64,000 nucleotides of DNA from Deinococcus aetherius (GCF_025997855.1 NZ_AP026560.1:2305001-2369000), one strand, 5' to 3'. Positions 27,788-44,346 are shown, counted from the first letter of the stretch. Notes: generated by a model not told the origin, from the sequence alone. Translations and numbers: made by a program.

Positions 27788-28207
27788 TCAGCGTCCGTCG
27801 CCCGAGCCTCCCGGGCGCTCGAAGGTCAGACGGGCCGCCTTGGAGAACAGCACGAGTTGCCCCGCCCCCTCGCTCATGACGTACTGCTCCGAGGCATTCA
27901 GGGCGCCGAGGAACGCCTCCGGGATGGCGAAGGGGCAGCGGTCCCCGGGAGCGGGCGTGAGGGGCCGGACATCAAGCCTCACCCGGTTCTCGGCCGCCTG
28001 GGCGGACCCGGCGAAGGTCCCACACCCGAAGCGGCCTTGCACCGCGCCGCCCGAGACCACGAGGTAGGCCGTGCCCGGAGACACCCGGCCGCTCCCGAAG
28101 CCCTGCACGTTCGTGAGTTGCCAGGTGCCACTCAGGGGGCCCGGCGTGGCCGCCCGTGCAGACTGGACCATCGCCGCCAGGGTCACCAGGAGGAGGAAAG
28201 GACGCAT
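27788..28207 (-). CDS. Secreted META/HslJ-like domain protein
   Basis: 139 residues from ATG 28207. Signal peptide [19 protein letters not shown], then [15 protein letters not shown], the usual start of a META domain, and [22 protein letters not shown], matching its GC.N.FGG-like core. Two cysteines (FGCG, DRC) could form a disulfide. META proteins such as HslJ are linked to heat or drug tolerance, but their mechanism is unclear. It converges with the phosphoesterase gene. Confidence 0.65.
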   Translation of the reverse strand: MRPFLLLVTLAAMVQSARAATPGPLSGTWQLTNVQGFGSGRVSPGTAYLVVSGGAVQGRFGCGTFAGSAQAAENRVRLDVRPLTPAPGDRCPFAIPEAFLGALNASEQYVMSEGAGQLVLFSKAARLTFERPGGSGDGR

Positions 28208-28253
28208 ACCCCAGGGTGGGGCAAGAGGGTGATGAGGTTCTGACAGTCCGGCT

Positions 28254-29078
28254 TCAGCCGTCGGCCGCATCGGGGAAGTTCGGCGGGCGCTTCTCCCGCA
28301 GGGACGCCACGCCCTCATGTACGTCCGGCCCGGAGAAGCCCAGGAACTCCAGCGCCAGCGAGGCGTCGAAACTCGGCCCCGCCAGCCGCAGCCAGTTGTT
28401 CAGCGCCTCCTTCGTCCAGCGGACGGCGGTCTGACTCCCCTGTGAGAGGCGCCGGGCGACGGCGAAGGCACGGTCGAGCAGTTCCTCCTCCGGCACGCAC
28501 AGGCTCACCAGCCCGATCCGTTCCGCCTCCGCCCCGCTCAGCGGCTCGTTGAGCAGCAGGTAATACTTGGCCTTGTTCAGCCCGCACAGCAGCGGCCAGA
28601 TGATCACGGCGTGGTCCCCGGCGGCGACCCCCAGCCGGGTGTGACCGTCGAGGATGCGCGCATTCGGCGAGGCGAGGCTGATGTCGGCGAGTAGGGCGAC
28701 CGCGAGCCCGGCACCGACACACGGCCCGTGGATGGCGCTTACGACGGGCTTGGAGCAGTTGAGGACGTTGTAGACGAGATCGCGCGCTTCCTTGTGCACC
28801 CGGGCGCGGGTTTCCCATGACTGGGCCATCTCCGCCACCAGCCCCAGGTCCCCGCCCGAGGAAAAGCCCCGGCCCTCCCCGCGCACGACTACGCAGCGCA
28901 CCCCGGGGTCGAGGTCCACCTCGCGCCACACGTAGGCGAGGTCGCGGTGCATGGTGGCGTCGGCGGAGTTCAGCGTCTTCTCGTTGGACAGGATGAGTTC
29001 GAGGATGCCGCCCGAGTGCGCCCCGAACTTCAGCGACGCGAACCGCTCCCGGTAGGGTGTGAGGTCGGGGGCGCTCAA
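28254..29078 (-). CDS. Enoyl-CoA hydratase/isomerase of the phenylacetate cluster
   Basis: 274 residues from TTG 29078, which overlaps the paaK stop (TTGA). Crotonase fold: the first oxyanion-hole segment [17 protein letters not shown] and the second [21 protein letters not shown] are clear, then [15 protein letters not shown]. The position at the end of the paa genes suggests PaaF or PaaG (hydration or ring-isomerisation of CoA intermediates), but the two cannot be told apart here. Confidence 0.85.
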   Translation of the reverse strand: MSAPDLTPYRERFASLKFGAHSGGILELILSNEKTLNSADATMHRDLAYVWREVDLDPGVRCVVVRGEGRGFSSGGDLGLVAEMAQSWETRARVHKEARDLVYNVLNCSKPVVSAIHGPCVGAGLAVALLADISLASPNARILDGHTRLGVAAGDHAVIIWPLLCGLNKAKYYLLLNEPLSGAEAERIGLVSLCVPEEELLDRAFAVARRLSQGSQTAVRWTKEALNNWLRLAGPSFDASLALEFLGFSGPDVHEGVASLREKRPPNFPDAADG

Positions 29079-30374
29079 CGGCTCTCCCGCAGGTCCACGA
29101 CGCGCCGCAGCTTGCTGCCCTCGCTGCGGGGCAGGGTGCCGGGTTCGCACAGCTCGCAGCCGATGGAGACGCCCACCTGGGTCTTGACGAGCCGCACGAT
29201 CTCGTGGCCGAGCGGCCCGTCTAGGCGCGTGCTCTCCACCCGCAGCAGCAGTTCGTCCATCATGCCGGAGCGGGAGAGCACGAGCTGGTAGTGCGGGCTG
29301 ACCTCGTTGAGGTGCGCGAGGACCGCCTCGATCTGGGTGGGGTACACGTTCACCCCGCGCAGGATGATCATGTCGTCGCTGCGGCCCCGGATGGCGTCCA
29401 TACGGCGCATCGTGCGGCCCGTCGCGTTCTCGCCCGGGAGCAGGCAGGTGATGTCGCCCGTCCAATAGCGCAGCAGCGGCAGGGCGGTGCGCGTCATGGA
29501 GGTGAGGACGAGGACGCCGTACTCGCCGTCGGGCAGCACTTCGCCGGTTTCGGGATCAACGATCTCCGGGTAGAAGTGGTCCTCCCAGAGGTAACTCCCC
29601 CGCTGCTCGTCCGCGTCCTCATTGCTGACGCCGGGGCCGATGATCTCGGAGAGGCCGTAGATGTTGGTGGCCTTCACACCCAGGCGGGCCTGCACCTCCT
29701 GCCGCATCGTCTCGGACCAGGGCTCGGCGCCCAGGACGGCGTATTTCAGGCTGAGGGTCTCCGGGGTGTGCCCCCGCCGGGCCAGCGCGTCGGCGAGGAC
29801 GAGGGCGTAGCTCGGCGTGCAGGCGATCACCTCGGGCTCCAGGTCCTCGATGATCTGCACCTGTCGCTCGGTGCCGCCGCCCGACACGGGAATCACGCCC
29901 AGCCCCAACCGCTCGCCGCCCGCGTGCGTTCCCAGCCCGCCCGTGAAGAGGCCGTAACCGTAGGCGTTGTGGAAGAGCATCCCGGGCCGCGCCCCTGCGG
30001 CATGGAGGCTGCGGGCCACGACCTCGGAAAAGACCTCCAGATCGTTCTCGTCGTACCCGACGACGGTGGGCTTGCCGCTCGTGCCACTGGAAGCGTGGAC
30101 GCGGCGCAACTCGGAGCGGGGGACCGAGCACAGACCGAACGGGTAGCCGTCGCGCAGGTCGCTCTTGCGGGTGAAGGGGAAGCGCCGCAGGTCGTCGAGC
30201 GTCCTCAGGTCTTCGGGGGTGACCCCGGCCTGGGCGAACTTCTCCCGGTAGGCGGGCACGCGCTCGTTCAGGCGGGCGACCGTGGCTTGCAGGCGTTCCA
30301 GTTGCAGGGCACGCAGGGCCGGAAGTGGCATGGCCTCCGCAGATGGGTTGAACATGGCTGAGTGTATCGCCGGG

Positions 30375-30382
<8 letters not shown>
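29075..30382 (-). CDS. paaK: Phenylacetate-CoA ligase
   Basis: 435 residues. An AMP-forming ligase that activates phenylacetate: phosphate loop [13 protein letters not shown] at about 96-108, [25 protein letters not shown] (adenine site), [11 protein letters not shown], and a C-terminal domain with [19 protein letters not shown], all PaaK hallmarks. ATG 30382 overlaps the paaZ end by 8 bases; an internal ATG at 30355 is possible. It is transcribed with paaZ and the crotonase gene. Confidence 0.95.
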
Positions 30383-32450
<2,068 letters not shown>

Positions 32451-32470
32451 GGGGCTCCTTGGTGCCGGAC

Positions 32471-32476
32471 TAGAAT
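32471..32476 (+). promoter_or_regulatory. -10 element (TAGAAT), leaderless map
   Basis: TAGAAT is 5 bases before the ATG at 32482, divergent from paaZ. Confidence 0.6.
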
Positions 32477-32481
32477 CGCGT

Positions 32482-33225
<744 letters not shown>

Positions 33226-33250
33226 AGTCACACGCTCTCAAATGGCGTCG

Positions 33251-33285
33251 GCGTGCCAGGTGCCGTAGACGTGGGAGGCGGGGCG
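33251..33285. repeat. 35-base direct repeat, copy 2 (paaZ fragment)
   Basis: On the minus strand it reads R-P-A-S-H-V-Y-G-T-W-H-A, the paaZ N-terminus with Tyr15 changed to His, and then ends in an out-of-context stop. It is a remnant of a paaZ 5' end between map and the AT-rich gene. Confidence 0.9.
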
Positions 33286-33316
33286 AAAAATGTTATGATG
33301 GTAAGGGTAATCATAA
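33286..33316 (-). terminator. Terminator of the HEPN-like/CBS gene
   Basis: On the minus strand TTATGAT (33316-33310) pairs with ATCATAA (33299-33293), followed by CATTTTT. Confidence 0.7.
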
Positions 33317-33327
33317 AATTTCTCGTG

Positions 33328-34043
33328 TTAGAGCAAATCAAAAGGCGTAAGAATGCCTACAGGGTTGTCATTATTATCCAAGACAAGAAGAGGCAAACCC
33401 TGCATTGTTTGGTATGCTGTCGGCACGGGATCACTCTCTCGTATTTTCCCAACACTCGGCAAGTCTGGCAGTTGAGCTAATGCTATGAGTGGTTCAACAT
33501 ATTTTTGGTTGCTTGTTAAATTACTAGCGCTCCACAGTTTGACAATGTGATGGTCTGATATAAGGAGGAACTCGTTATCAATCTTCACTGGCAGATGAGA
33601 AAACGAGTTCTCAAGCATTATTTCCCTAACTTTGGAAAGGGTGTGAAAGGGCTGTACAAAAACTACACCTTCAACCATAACGTGACGCACTAGCGTAGTC
33701 ATAGTGTACAACTCCTCCTCTATAATAGTTACCAACTTTGCAGCCTTCGACGCAAGATTCCTCGCAAAGACTCCTTGGTGAGAAACGTCGTTCCTGGCAG
33801 CTTTGACAACGGAAAATAGCGCGTCAAATTCAACTTTATTATGCCGCCCTACAAAGCTCTTCAGGGCAACACTGTACCGACCCAAACCGTTCTGATGGGC
33901 GCCCGTTAGGCGGCGTCCAAATTCTTCAAGCGCGTAACAAACGCTTTTGAAGTCCTCAGCGTCCTCTAAAGTTTTGTATCTAGCTTGACGGAACAGCTTT
34001 AAATAGTAAGCCGCCTCTTCAGGCGGTAGTAACGCAGTCCCCG

Positions 34044-34047
<4 letters not shown>
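33328..34047 (-). CDS. HEPN-like domain fused to a CBS-domain pair (hypothetical)
   Basis: 239 residues from ATG 34047, overlapping the paaD stop (ATGA). N-terminal all-helical region of about 115 residues with ARNDVSHQG: Arg85-x4-His90 is the R-x4-6-H pattern of HEPN RNase domains. The C-terminal half has two CBS motifs (about 119-165 and 198-239), the second ending [13 protein letters not shown] pairs bind adenine nucleotides. Base composition is strikingly AT-richer than all surroundings, so it is very probably acquired. The RNase function is inferred from one motif only. Confidence 0.65.
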
Positions 34048-34549
<502 letters not shown>

Positions 34550-34550
<1 letters not shown>

Positions 34551-35359
34551 CACCACACCTCCGCGTTCGCGTGCTGCCGCGCCACGCCCTGCATCTCGGC
34601 GAGGAGGGGGGCGAGGTGTTCGGTGTGCACGTCCCGCCCTTCCGCCGCATCGGCCAGGGTCAGCGGCAGGAGAAGGCCACACTTCCCAGTGAGGTGAGGC
34701 ACCACGAAGCCCTCCCAGCGGGCGCGGACTTCCCCGAGGTCGGGGACGATTCCAGCGGCCACGAGTTCCGCCTCACCGGGCACCGGGGCGAACAGTTGGG
34801 CGACGTGGGGCCACAGCTCATCCAGCGCGTTCTGCGTGCGGCGGCGGCTCTCCTCGGTCCCGAGGGCCAGGCGCTCCACCCACAGGGCGGTGTGCTGGAG
34901 GTGGAACCTCTCCTCGCGCACCGCCTTGGCGGCGACCTCGGCGAGCGGGGCGTAGGTGCTTCCCCGCGCCGCGTCCAGCCACAGCGCCTCGTAAGCGTCG
35001 AAGAGGAACTGGCGCAGCATCGTGAAGGCCCAATCGCCCTTCGGGAGTTCGACGAGGCGGACGTTCGTGAACTCGCCCGCGTTCCGGAAGAAGGCGAGCT
35101 GATCAGCGTCGGAACCGTCGAGCGCACGCCGCAGGTCGAGGTAGAGCGTGGCGTGCCCCAACTCGTCCTGCGCGATGTTGGCGAGGGCAATGTCCTCTTC
35201 GAGGATAGGCGCGTGCCCGGTCCACTCGCCGCCTCTGTGCGCCAGGATGATCTCGTCGTCGGCGAGGGCGGTGAGCTTGCGGATCAACACAGCTTGAAGC
35301 TGGGGCGTAAGCGTCCCCTGCTGACTGCTGACGGCTGATGGCTGACCGCTCAGCGTCAT
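34550..35359 (-). CDS. paaC: Phenylacetyl-CoA epoxidase structural subunit
   Basis: 269 residues from ATG 35359, overlapping the paaB stop. Ferritin-like fold of the PaaA/PaaC type with [17 protein letters not shown] and [12 protein letters not shown]. PaaC is the non-catalytic partner of PaaA that stabilises the complex. The N-terminal [15 protein letters not shown] is an addition derived from the same degenerate repeat seen in paaD; the conserved part starts near [13 protein letters not shown]. Confidence 0.94.
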
Positions 35360-35997
35360 CGCTGCACCTTCGGCGCCTTGTCGTGCGGGTGGTCGTAGAC
35401 CTTGTGGTCGCCGACGTGGGGTTCCTCGTTCACGCGCCCCGGCATCTTGCCCTCGCGCTTGAGTTCACCGACATGCTTGCCGATCACCCCGTAGTACTGC
35501 TGCTGCTTGTAGGTCTTGTCCTTGGCGGGCGCAAACCAGCTTTCCACTGTGCCGGGGTCATCATCCGTGCGGACAACGCCGGATTCGGGGAAGACGAGCC
35601 AGGTCAGCGCGTCCGGGTGTGCCTCCCGCGCCTGGCGCAGCGCGTCTCCGGGGCCGCTCGCCTCCAGCGTGCCCACCAGATCGACGAAGGTCATGGAGCG
35701 TTTGTGGGTCCGCTTGAGCCCCAGGTGGTAGGTGCCCGCCTCACCGGGGGTGTCCTGCACCTCGGGGCGCGTCTCCAGTTCCTCGGGGGTGGCGGTCAGA
35801 ATGTCGCTCTCCCGCACCGTCCAGAGGCTCACGGCGGAGGGGCGCCGCGCGAAGACGTTGCGGGCGGTGAGCAGGGCGTGGTCGGGGTCCCCCGCGTGGA
35901 CGCTCCCCACCGCCTGCCAGGGCCGGTTTGGCGCGTCCTGCTTGAAGACCTCCCAGCGGGACCATTGGGTATCGGGGATGGGCTGAGGCTGGGTCAT
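35356..35997 (-). CDS. paaB: Phenylacetyl-CoA epoxidase subunit, tandem PaaB
   Basis: 213 residues from ATG 35997 ([20 protein letters not shown]), about twice the usual 90-100 residues. Unit 1 (14-67) is the standard [28 protein letters not shown]. Unit 2 (about 90-160; [47 protein letters not shown]) has the same order of elements but diverged. PaaB bridges PaaAC units. It may have arisen by duplication and fusion. Coupled to paaC by ATGA. Confidence 0.9.
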   Translation of the reverse strand: MTQPQPIPDTQWSRWEVFKQDAPNRPWQAVGSVHAGDPDHALLTARNVFARRPSAVSLWTVRESDILTATPEELETRPEVQDTPGEAGTYHLGLKRTHKRSMTFVDLVGTLEASGPGDALRQAREAHPDALTWLVFPESGVVRTDDDPGTVESWFAPAKDKTYKQQQYYGVIGKHVGELKREGKMPGRVNEEPHVGDHKVYDHPHDKAPKVQR

Positions 35998-36030
35998 GGG
36001 TTGGGGTCCTTGGTGGGCGGGGGCGCCGCG

Positions 36031-36136
36031 TCTGACCCCTCCGCCCCTTCGGGGCACCTCCCCTTAAAGGGGAGGCAAAGTGCCCGCTCGGCTCTCCTCT
36101 CAGGGGAGCTGTCAGCGAAGCTGACTGAGGGGTCTG
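36031..36136. repeat. Palindromic intergenic repeat between paaA and paaB
   Basis: The ends are inverted (CTGACCCCTC and GAGGGGTCTG), with internal hairpins (CCGCCCCTTCGGGG, CTCCCCTTAAAGGGGAG, GCTGTCAGCGAAGCTGAC). It splits the otherwise overlapping paa genes by 147 bases and may reduce expression of paaBCD relative to paaA. Confidence 0.7.
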
Positions 36137-36144
36137 CCTTCAGC

Positions 36145-37107
<963 letters not shown>

Positions 37108-37162
37108 GGGAAACCTCCTGGGTGACCTGCGGGTGGAGCGGGGACGACTCGCGAGGGTCGAA

Positions 37163-37176
37163 CTAACAGTAGTTAG
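37163..37176. promoter_or_regulatory. Probable PaaR operator
   Basis: CTAACAGTAGTTAG is a CTAAC-N4-GTTAG palindrome placed at about the paaA transcription start, next to a divergent TetR gene. Confidence 0.65.
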
Positions 37177-37179
37177 GCA

Positions 37180-37208
37180 ATTATAGGAAAGTGGAGGGGC
37201 GGCGTCAA
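37180..37208 (-). promoter_or_regulatory. paaA promoter
   Basis: On the minus strand TTGACG (37208-37203), exactly 17 bases, then TATAAT (37185-37180). Confidence 0.85.
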
Positions 37209-37262
37209 ATCCGGCTGCCCGGCGCCTGCCCGGCCTGTCCTACCTGCTACCCTGCGCGGGAG

Positions 37263-37868
37263 ATGACGACGGCCCCCGGCCCTTCCTCCGAACGCAAGGA
37301 GCAGATTTACCGCACGGCGGCCCGGCTGTTCTCGGAGGTTGGGTACCGCGCCACGTCCATGCGCGACATCGCCGCCGCGCTGGGGATCAAGGCGGGCAGC
37401 CTGTACTCGCACATCGAGGGCAAGGAGGAACTGCTGTGGGGCATCGTCAGCCGCGTCGCCGACGAGTTCGACGAGGCCCTGCGCCCGGCAGAGGATGAGT
37501 CCCTCTCCCCCTCCGGGCGGCTGCGTTCCGCGCTGACGGCCTACACGCAGGTCGTCACCCGCAACCTGGAATACGCGACGGTGCTGTTCAGCGAGTGGCG
37601 GCAACTGCCCCCCGAGCGTCAGGCACAGGTCAAGGCGCGGCGGGACGCGGTGGAGCGCGTGTTCCGCGACATCATCCGCGACGGCGTGGCGGCGGGATAC
37701 TTCGTGCCGGAGACGGATGTCAAGCTCACCGCCGTCCTCGCACTGTCGGGGGCGAACTGGCTGCCCAACTGGTTCAAGCCGCAGGGGAACCTCGGGCCGC
37801 AGGAGGTGGCGGAGACTTTCGCGGCGCTGCTCCTGCGGGGAATCGAGGCGCGGCGCGAAGAGGGGTGA
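37263..37868 (+). CDS. TetR-family regulator, probably PaaR
   Basis: 201 residues from ATG 37263. The N-terminal helix-turn-helix (about 18-62: AARLFSEVGYRATSMRDIAA, IKAGSLYSHIEGKEEL) is canonical; the ligand domain ends WLPNWFKPQGNLGPQEVAE as in many CoA-ligand TetR proteins. It is divergent from paaA, with a CTAAC/GTTAG operator between them. In Thermus, PaaR is a TetR repressor released by phenylacetyl-CoA, so the same role is likely. TACCCT (37248-37253) could be its -10, 9 bases before the start. Confidence 0.88.
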   Translation: MTTAPGPSSERKEQIYRTAARLFSEVGYRATSMRDIAAALGIKAGSLYSHIEGKEELLWGIVSRVADEFDEALRPAEDESLSPSGRLRSALTAYTQVVTRNLEYATVLFSEWRQLPPERQAQVKARRDAVERVFRDIIRDGVAAGYFVPETDVKLTAVLALSGANWLPNWFKPQGNLGPQEVAETFAALLLRGIEARREEG

Positions 37869-37953
37869 CTGTCCTCGCGGGCGGTATCACCCGGCCGTTT
37901 TGGAACCCGGTGCTTCTGCTCCGCGCATTGCAAAGCGGTGATCCTCCACCGAC

Positions 37954-37981
37954 CAAAAGAAAAACCGCGCTCGCGGCGCGG
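37954..37981 (-). terminator. tRNA-Ala terminator
   Basis: On the minus strand GCCGCGC (from 37982) and GCGCGGT flank a 5-base loop and are followed by TTTTCTTTT. Confidence 0.75.
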
Positions 37982-37990
37982 CTTTCTGGC

Positions 37991-38065
<75 letters not shown>

Positions 38066-38146
38066 AGCGGCCCCAGGCTAGCAGAGCCCGGGAGGCGAGG
38101 CAAGGCTTAAGCCAACACGCCGACAATAACGGTTCACACCCCCCGC

Positions 38147-38152
38147 TAGCAT
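38147..38152 (+). promoter_or_regulatory. -10 element (TAGCAT), leaderless
   Basis: TAGCAT overlaps an upstream ATG (38151) and is 7 bases before the ATG at 38160, which favours the latter as start. Confidence 0.6.
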
Positions 38153-38159
38153 GTCCCCC

Positions 38160-39458
38160 ATGTTCCGCCGCCGCCCTCCCCTGCCTCCCTTCCCGCCGGG
38201 CGCCCTGCTCGTGGGCGGCGCCGCCCGCGACTGGCTGCGCGGCGCCGAGCCCAAGGACTTCGACTGGGCGGCCCCTGACCCGGAAGGCGCGGCGCGGACG
38301 CTGGCGGCGGCGCTGGGAGGCTCGGCCTTCCCGCTCGACGAGGAGCGCGGGTACTGGCGGGTTCACGCGGGGGACGGGGTGCAGCACGATTTCGTGCCTC
38401 TCCCGGAGGATATGGCGGACGACCTGCTGCGGCGCGACTTCACGGTGAACGCGCTCGCGCTCACCGAGAGGCACGCCGTGCTCGACCCATCCGGCGGACG
38501 TGCCGACCTGCGCGCCCGGCGACTACGGATGGTGTCGGCGGCGAACCTGCGCGCGGACCCCCTGCGGGCGTGGCGGGCCGTGCGCTTCGAGATCGCCCTC
38601 GGCTTCCGGCTGGAGGCGGCGACGGAAACCGAGGTGCGGGCGGTCGCGGTTGAACTGGCAGCGGGAAGACTCCCCATGCCCGCGCCCGAGCGGGTGCGCG
38701 AGGAGCTGCACGCGCTGCTTGCCCACAAGGCGGCGGCGCGCGGCATCCTGCGGCTGGAGGACCTGGGCCTGCTCGCCCTGACCCTCCCCGAGTTGCGGGA
38801 GGGCATCGGGGTCGTGCAGGGGGGGTTTCACCACCTCGACGTGTTCGGGCATGGCGTGGAGGCGCTGCACCAGCTTCTCGCGCGCTTCCCGGACGCCGAC
38901 CTGCCCCTGCGCTGGGCCACCCTGCTGCACGATGTCGGCAAACCGCGCGCCCGGGGCACCAACCCTCGGTCGGGCCGCACCACCTTCTACGAGCACGACA
39001 GGATCGGCGCGGCGCTGACGGGGCAGATGCTCACGCGGCTGCGGCTGCCCTCCGCGCAGGTGGAGCGGGCCTCGGCCCTGGTGCGGGCGCACATGGCCCC
39101 GCTTCCGGCGGGGGAGCGCGAGGCCCGGCGGTTCGTCCACCGCCGCCGAAACCTCCTGCCCGACCTGCTGCGCCTGATGCTCGCCGACCGGGAGGCGGCG
39201 CGGGGACCGGACAGCCACCCCGCGATCCGGCACGCCTATACGCAAGCGATGGACCGGGTGCTTGCGGCGCTGGAGGAGCAGCCCGCCGCGCCCCCTCCCC
39301 TTCTTACCGGTGAGGACGTGATGGCGCTGCTGGGAATCGGCCCCGGTCCCGCCGTCGGCCGGGCGCTGCGGGAGGTGGCGGAGGCGCAGGCCGTGGGAGA
39401 GGTGCGGACCTCCGGGGAGGCGCGGGCGCTGGTTCTCTCGCGGGCCGGGGAGGGTTAA
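38160..39458 (+). CDS. tRNA nucleotidyltransferase (CC- or A-adding type), with HD domain
   Basis: 432 residues from ATG 38160. Class II poly(A) polymerase-like head: GGAARD at 19-24 and catalytic DFD at 33-35, [11 protein letters not shown], and [19 protein letters not shown]. An HD domain follows ([38 protein letters not shown]). Established knowledge: Deinococcus radiodurans splits CCA addition between separate CC- and A-adding enzymes, so this is probably one of those; which one is not decidable by eye. The adjacent tRNA-Ala has its CCA encoded. Confidence 0.87.
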   Translation: MFRRRPPLPPFPPGALLVGGAARDWLRGAEPKDFDWAAPDPEGAARTLAAALGGSAFPLDEERGYWRVHAGDGVQHDFVPLPEDMADDLLRRDFTVNALALTERHAVLDPSGGRADLRARRLRMVSAANLRADPLRAWRAVRFEIALGFRLEAATETEVRAVAVELAAGRLPMPAPERVREELHALLAHKAAARGILRLEDLGLLALTLPELREGIGVVQGGFHHLDVFGHGVEALHQLLARFPDADLPLRWATLLHDVGKPRARGTNPRSGRTTFYEHDRIGAALTGQMLTRLRLPSAQVERASALVRAHMAPLPAGEREARRFVHRRRNLLPDLLRLMLADREAARGPDSHPAIRHAYTQAMDRVLAALEEQPAAPPPLLTGEDVMALLGIGPGPAVGRALREVAEAQAVGEVRTSGEARALVLSRAGEG

Positions 39459-39502
39459 CGTTGCTTCCCCGCCCGGTGACGGTTCGGTACGGCCGCGCTC
39501 GT

Positions 39503-39508
39503 TATCCT
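39503..39508 (+). promoter_or_regulatory. -10 element (TATCCT), leaderless
   Basis: TATCCT is 8 bases before the ATG at 39517. Confidence 0.55.
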
Positions 39509-39516
39509 GCCTCCCG

Positions 39517-40962
<1,446 letters not shown>

Positions 40963-41013
40963 CGATGACGTTTTGAAGGTTGGGGGGCGCCTTGAGCCGG
41001 GAACTGAGCAGGC

Positions 41014-41255
41014 GGTGAGGGCTTCCCCTCCGCTTCGCAGCTCTGCGAGTTTCCCACGAGGGGGAGGAGGCGCGGGCAACCTCCTGGCGGCGGGATTGGT
41101 GGCACGCCCCCCCTCCCAGCCTCCCCCACAGGGGGGGAGGAGCAAAAAGACAGCGTATTGGGTGGCAAAGGGCATTGGAGGTGGTCACACGCCCCCTCTC
41201 CCCAGCCCTCTCTGCAAACAGCTCTACGAGTCCCGCAAGGGGAGGGAGAAAAGAT
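41014..41255. repeat. Cluster of GC-rich palindromic repeat units
   Basis: Three or four short inverted units lie in the 578-base gap 40963-41541: CCTCCGCTTCGCAGCTCTGCG to CCCACGAGGGGGAGG, CCCTCCCAGCCTCCCCCAC with GGGGGGGAGGAGC, and CTCTACGAGTCCCGCAAGGG. No gene is seen in the gap. Confidence 0.55.
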
Positions 41256-41270
41256 GCTGAAGCCTTCGCT

Positions 41271-41540
41271 CTTCAAAACGCGAATCCTGACACCCCATCA
41301 GTGGAAGTGAGTGGACGATCCTGGCCCACGACCCCGCCTTGCTCGCGCAGCGAGACGGTGGGCTCGCAGACGGGACGCGACAAGATCACACGTTGCGTTC
41401 AGAGGAACACGTCCACCCGCGCCGCCCGTGTGTCCTTGCCGAGCGCAGCGGAAAGCTCCCCCTGCCCCCCCTGGGGATAGGGGGCTGGGGGGTGGGGGCA
41501 AACCGTGGCACGACGCCCTGCCCCTCAACCCCTCACCCTC
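41271..41540. repeat. Dispersed repeat, copy 1
   Basis: From TTCAAAACGC to the CCGTGGCA region this is about 75% identical by eye to 54110-54435. The best stretch is CACGACCCCGCCTTGCTCGC followed by GCAG. No open frame is shared with conserved coding character. Confidence 0.65.
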
Positions 41541-41541
41541 C

Positions 41542-42504
41542 TCAATGCAGCGGCACATGCCCCGGGAACCCGATAAGCCAATCGAGCAGATCGCCCACCA
41601 TCGCCGAGGCCGTGACCATCCCCCCTGCCCCGCCCCCCGCGAAGATCAGGGTGCCGCTCTCCTCCCCCTCGTAGACGAGCGCGTTGCGGCTCGCCCCCGC
41701 CGTACAGAGAGGGTGGGTCTCGGGGAGGCGCTGTGGCGAGACCCGGGCGTGCCAGCCGTCCCCGTCCCGCGCGAGTTCGGCGACCAGCTTGATCCGCTGC
41801 CCCGCCGCCCGCGCCTCAGCCACGTCGTCCAGGGTGACGCCCTCGATGCCCTCGATCTGGACGGCCTCGTAGGGAAAGTTCCCATCCGCGCAGAAGCGGG
41901 CGAGCACGGTGAGCTTGTGGGCGGTGTCGAAGCCGCCGACATCGAGGGTGGGCGGGTCCTCCGCGTAGCCGAGGGCCTGGGCCTCCTCCAGCGCCTGCGC
42001 GTACGTCTTGCCCCCCTCCATCTGGGTGAGGATGTAGTTGCAGGTGCCGTTGAGGACCGCCTGGAGCCGCACGAAGGTGCTCGCGCGCAGGACGGTGCTC
42101 ATCGGGCCGATGACCGGGGTGCCCGCCATCACCGACGCCTCGTAGTAGAGACGGCCGTCCAGGGCGTACTCGCGCAACTCGTCCCACCGCTCGGCGAGGA
42201 GGGCCTTGTTGGCGGTAATGACGGGGCGGTCGGAACGCAGGTAGGGCCGCAACAGGGCGAGAGGAGAGTCGATGCCGCCCAGCGCCTCGATCACCACACC
42301 GCACTCCTGGAGGAAGGTGGGGTCGGTGGTGAGCGGCGTGCCCCCCGGGACGCTGCGAGCCTTGGCCGTGTCGCGCACGAGCACGCCCGCCACCTCGACC
42401 CGCACGCCGAGGTTGTCGAAGATGTCTTTGCGGCGCCGCAGGAGGTGCAGCACGTCCTGTCCCACCGTGCCGCAACCCAGCACGCCCACCGTGACGGTTC
42501 TCAT
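41542..42504 (-). CDS. hom: Homoserine dehydrogenase
   Basis: 320 residues from ATG 42504. It reduces aspartate semialdehyde to homoserine for Thr/Met synthesis. The NAD(P) loop GCGTVG is at 10-15; [30 protein letters not shown] and [15 protein letters not shown] are family signatures; the catalytic Lys/Asp region is [15 protein letters not shown]. The short form lacks the C-terminal ACT domain of longer Hom proteins, so threonine feedback through ACT is not expected. Confidence 0.95.
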   Translation of the reverse strand: MRTVTVGVLGCGTVGQDVLHLLRRRKDIFDNLGVRVEVAGVLVRDTAKARSVPGGTPLTTDPTFLQECGVVIEALGGIDSPLALLRPYLRSDRPVITANKALLAERWDELREYALDGRLYYEASVMAGTPVIGPMSTVLRASTFVRLQAVLNGTCNYILTQMEGGKTYAQALEEAQALGYAEDPPTLDVGGFDTAHKLTVLARFCADGNFPYEAVQIEGIEGVTLDDVAEARAAGQRIKLVAELARDGDGWHARVSPQRLPETHPLCTAGASRNALVYEGEESGTLIFAGGGAGGMVTASAMVGDLLDWLIGFPGHVPLH

Positions 42505-42511
42505 CCCCCGG

Positions 42512-42517
42512 AATGTA
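42512..42517 (-). promoter_or_regulatory. -10 element (TACATT), leaderless hom
   Basis: Minus-strand TACATT is 7 bases before the ATG at 42504. Confidence 0.65.
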
Positions 42518-42630
42518 ACGTCGGCCGGAGGAAAGCGGCGGCGGGCGGGTTAGACCGAGGGGGCAATCCTGGGGGGCAGTGCTGGTAAGGAATAGGGGCG
42601 GCCTTCCGGTCGTCTAGCCGGGTCGGGCGC

Positions 42631-42636
42631 TAGACT
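42631..42636 (+). promoter_or_regulatory. -10 element (TAGACT) of the prfA unit
   Basis: TAGACT is 6 bases before the ATG (42643) of a 16-codon ORF that precedes prfA. Confidence 0.6.
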
Positions 42637-42642
42637 GGGTTC

Positions 42643-42686
42643 ATGATGCCTGTGTCCACCCTTGCGCTCATCTGGTCGCGTCCGCC

Positions 42687-42693
<7 letters not shown>
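42643..42693 (+). CDS. Leaderless 16-codon ORF overlapping the prfA start
   Basis: ATG 42643 to TAA 42691-42693 encodes [16 protein letters not shown]. It is placed as a leaderless ORF after TAGACT. Its last sense codon and stop (TGGTAA) overlap the prfA GTG (42687) by 7 bases in another frame. Ribosomes ending here would be in position to restart at prfA. The alternative is that an indel hides a longer RF1 N-terminus. Confidence 0.5.
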
Positions 42694-43797
<1,104 letters not shown>

Positions 43798-43811
<14 letters not shown>

Positions 43812-44301
43812 CCTCCTCGTCGCCGCCGGGGTGCTGCGCGACCGCTTCGGGCGGGTGCTCCTCGTCGGGAACGACTGGCAGGGGCTCGGTCGGGTGCGCT
43901 ACACCCTGCCGGGCGGGGTGGTGGAGTCGGGCGAGACCCTGCTCGAAGCCCTCTACCGCGAGATCGCCGAGGAGACGGGCCTCAAGCTCACCGGCATCAA
44001 GCACATGGCCTACACCGTCCACATCGAGGACGAGCGCCGGGGAGAACGCGCCATCGCCGTCGCCTTCGAGGCGACCTGGGAGGGGCTGCTGAACCCCGCC
44101 GACCCCGACGGCTTCATCGTGGAGGCGAGGTTTTGCACCCCCGACGAGGCGCTGGAACGGCTGGAGTCGCCCCCCATGCGCGAGCCGCTGAGCGACTACC
44201 TGCGGACGGGCGAGCCGGGCCGCTTCTACGCCTTCAAGGGCTGGGACGGGCGCGGCGGCCTGCGTGTGCCACCGCTGAAGTCAGAAACGTCGTCGCGCTG
44301 A
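43798..44301 (+). CDS. NUDIX hydrolase
   Basis: 167 residues from ATG 43798, inside the prfA end. The Nudix box is complete ([22 protein letters not shown]-x5-E-x7-RE-x2-EE), preceded by [20 protein letters not shown]. It hydrolyses a nucleoside diphosphate linked to another moiety. Deinococci carry many Nudix enzymes, and the substrate cannot be assigned. Operon partner of prfA. Confidence 0.9.
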
Positions 44302-44311
44302 GGAAAGGGAC

Positions 44312-44346
44312 GGCCCGCCCGGACAAGAAGGAGGTCCGGGCGGGCC
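44312..44346. terminator. Strong hairpin between convergent genes
   Basis: GGCCCGCCCGGAC (44312-44324) pairs with GTCCGGGCGGGCC (44334-44346). The T-run is weak. Confidence 0.65.

Noticed and set aside
41014..41255. CRISPR-like array
   Set aside because: The units are unequal palindromes without constant repeats or regular spacers; no cas genes nearby.
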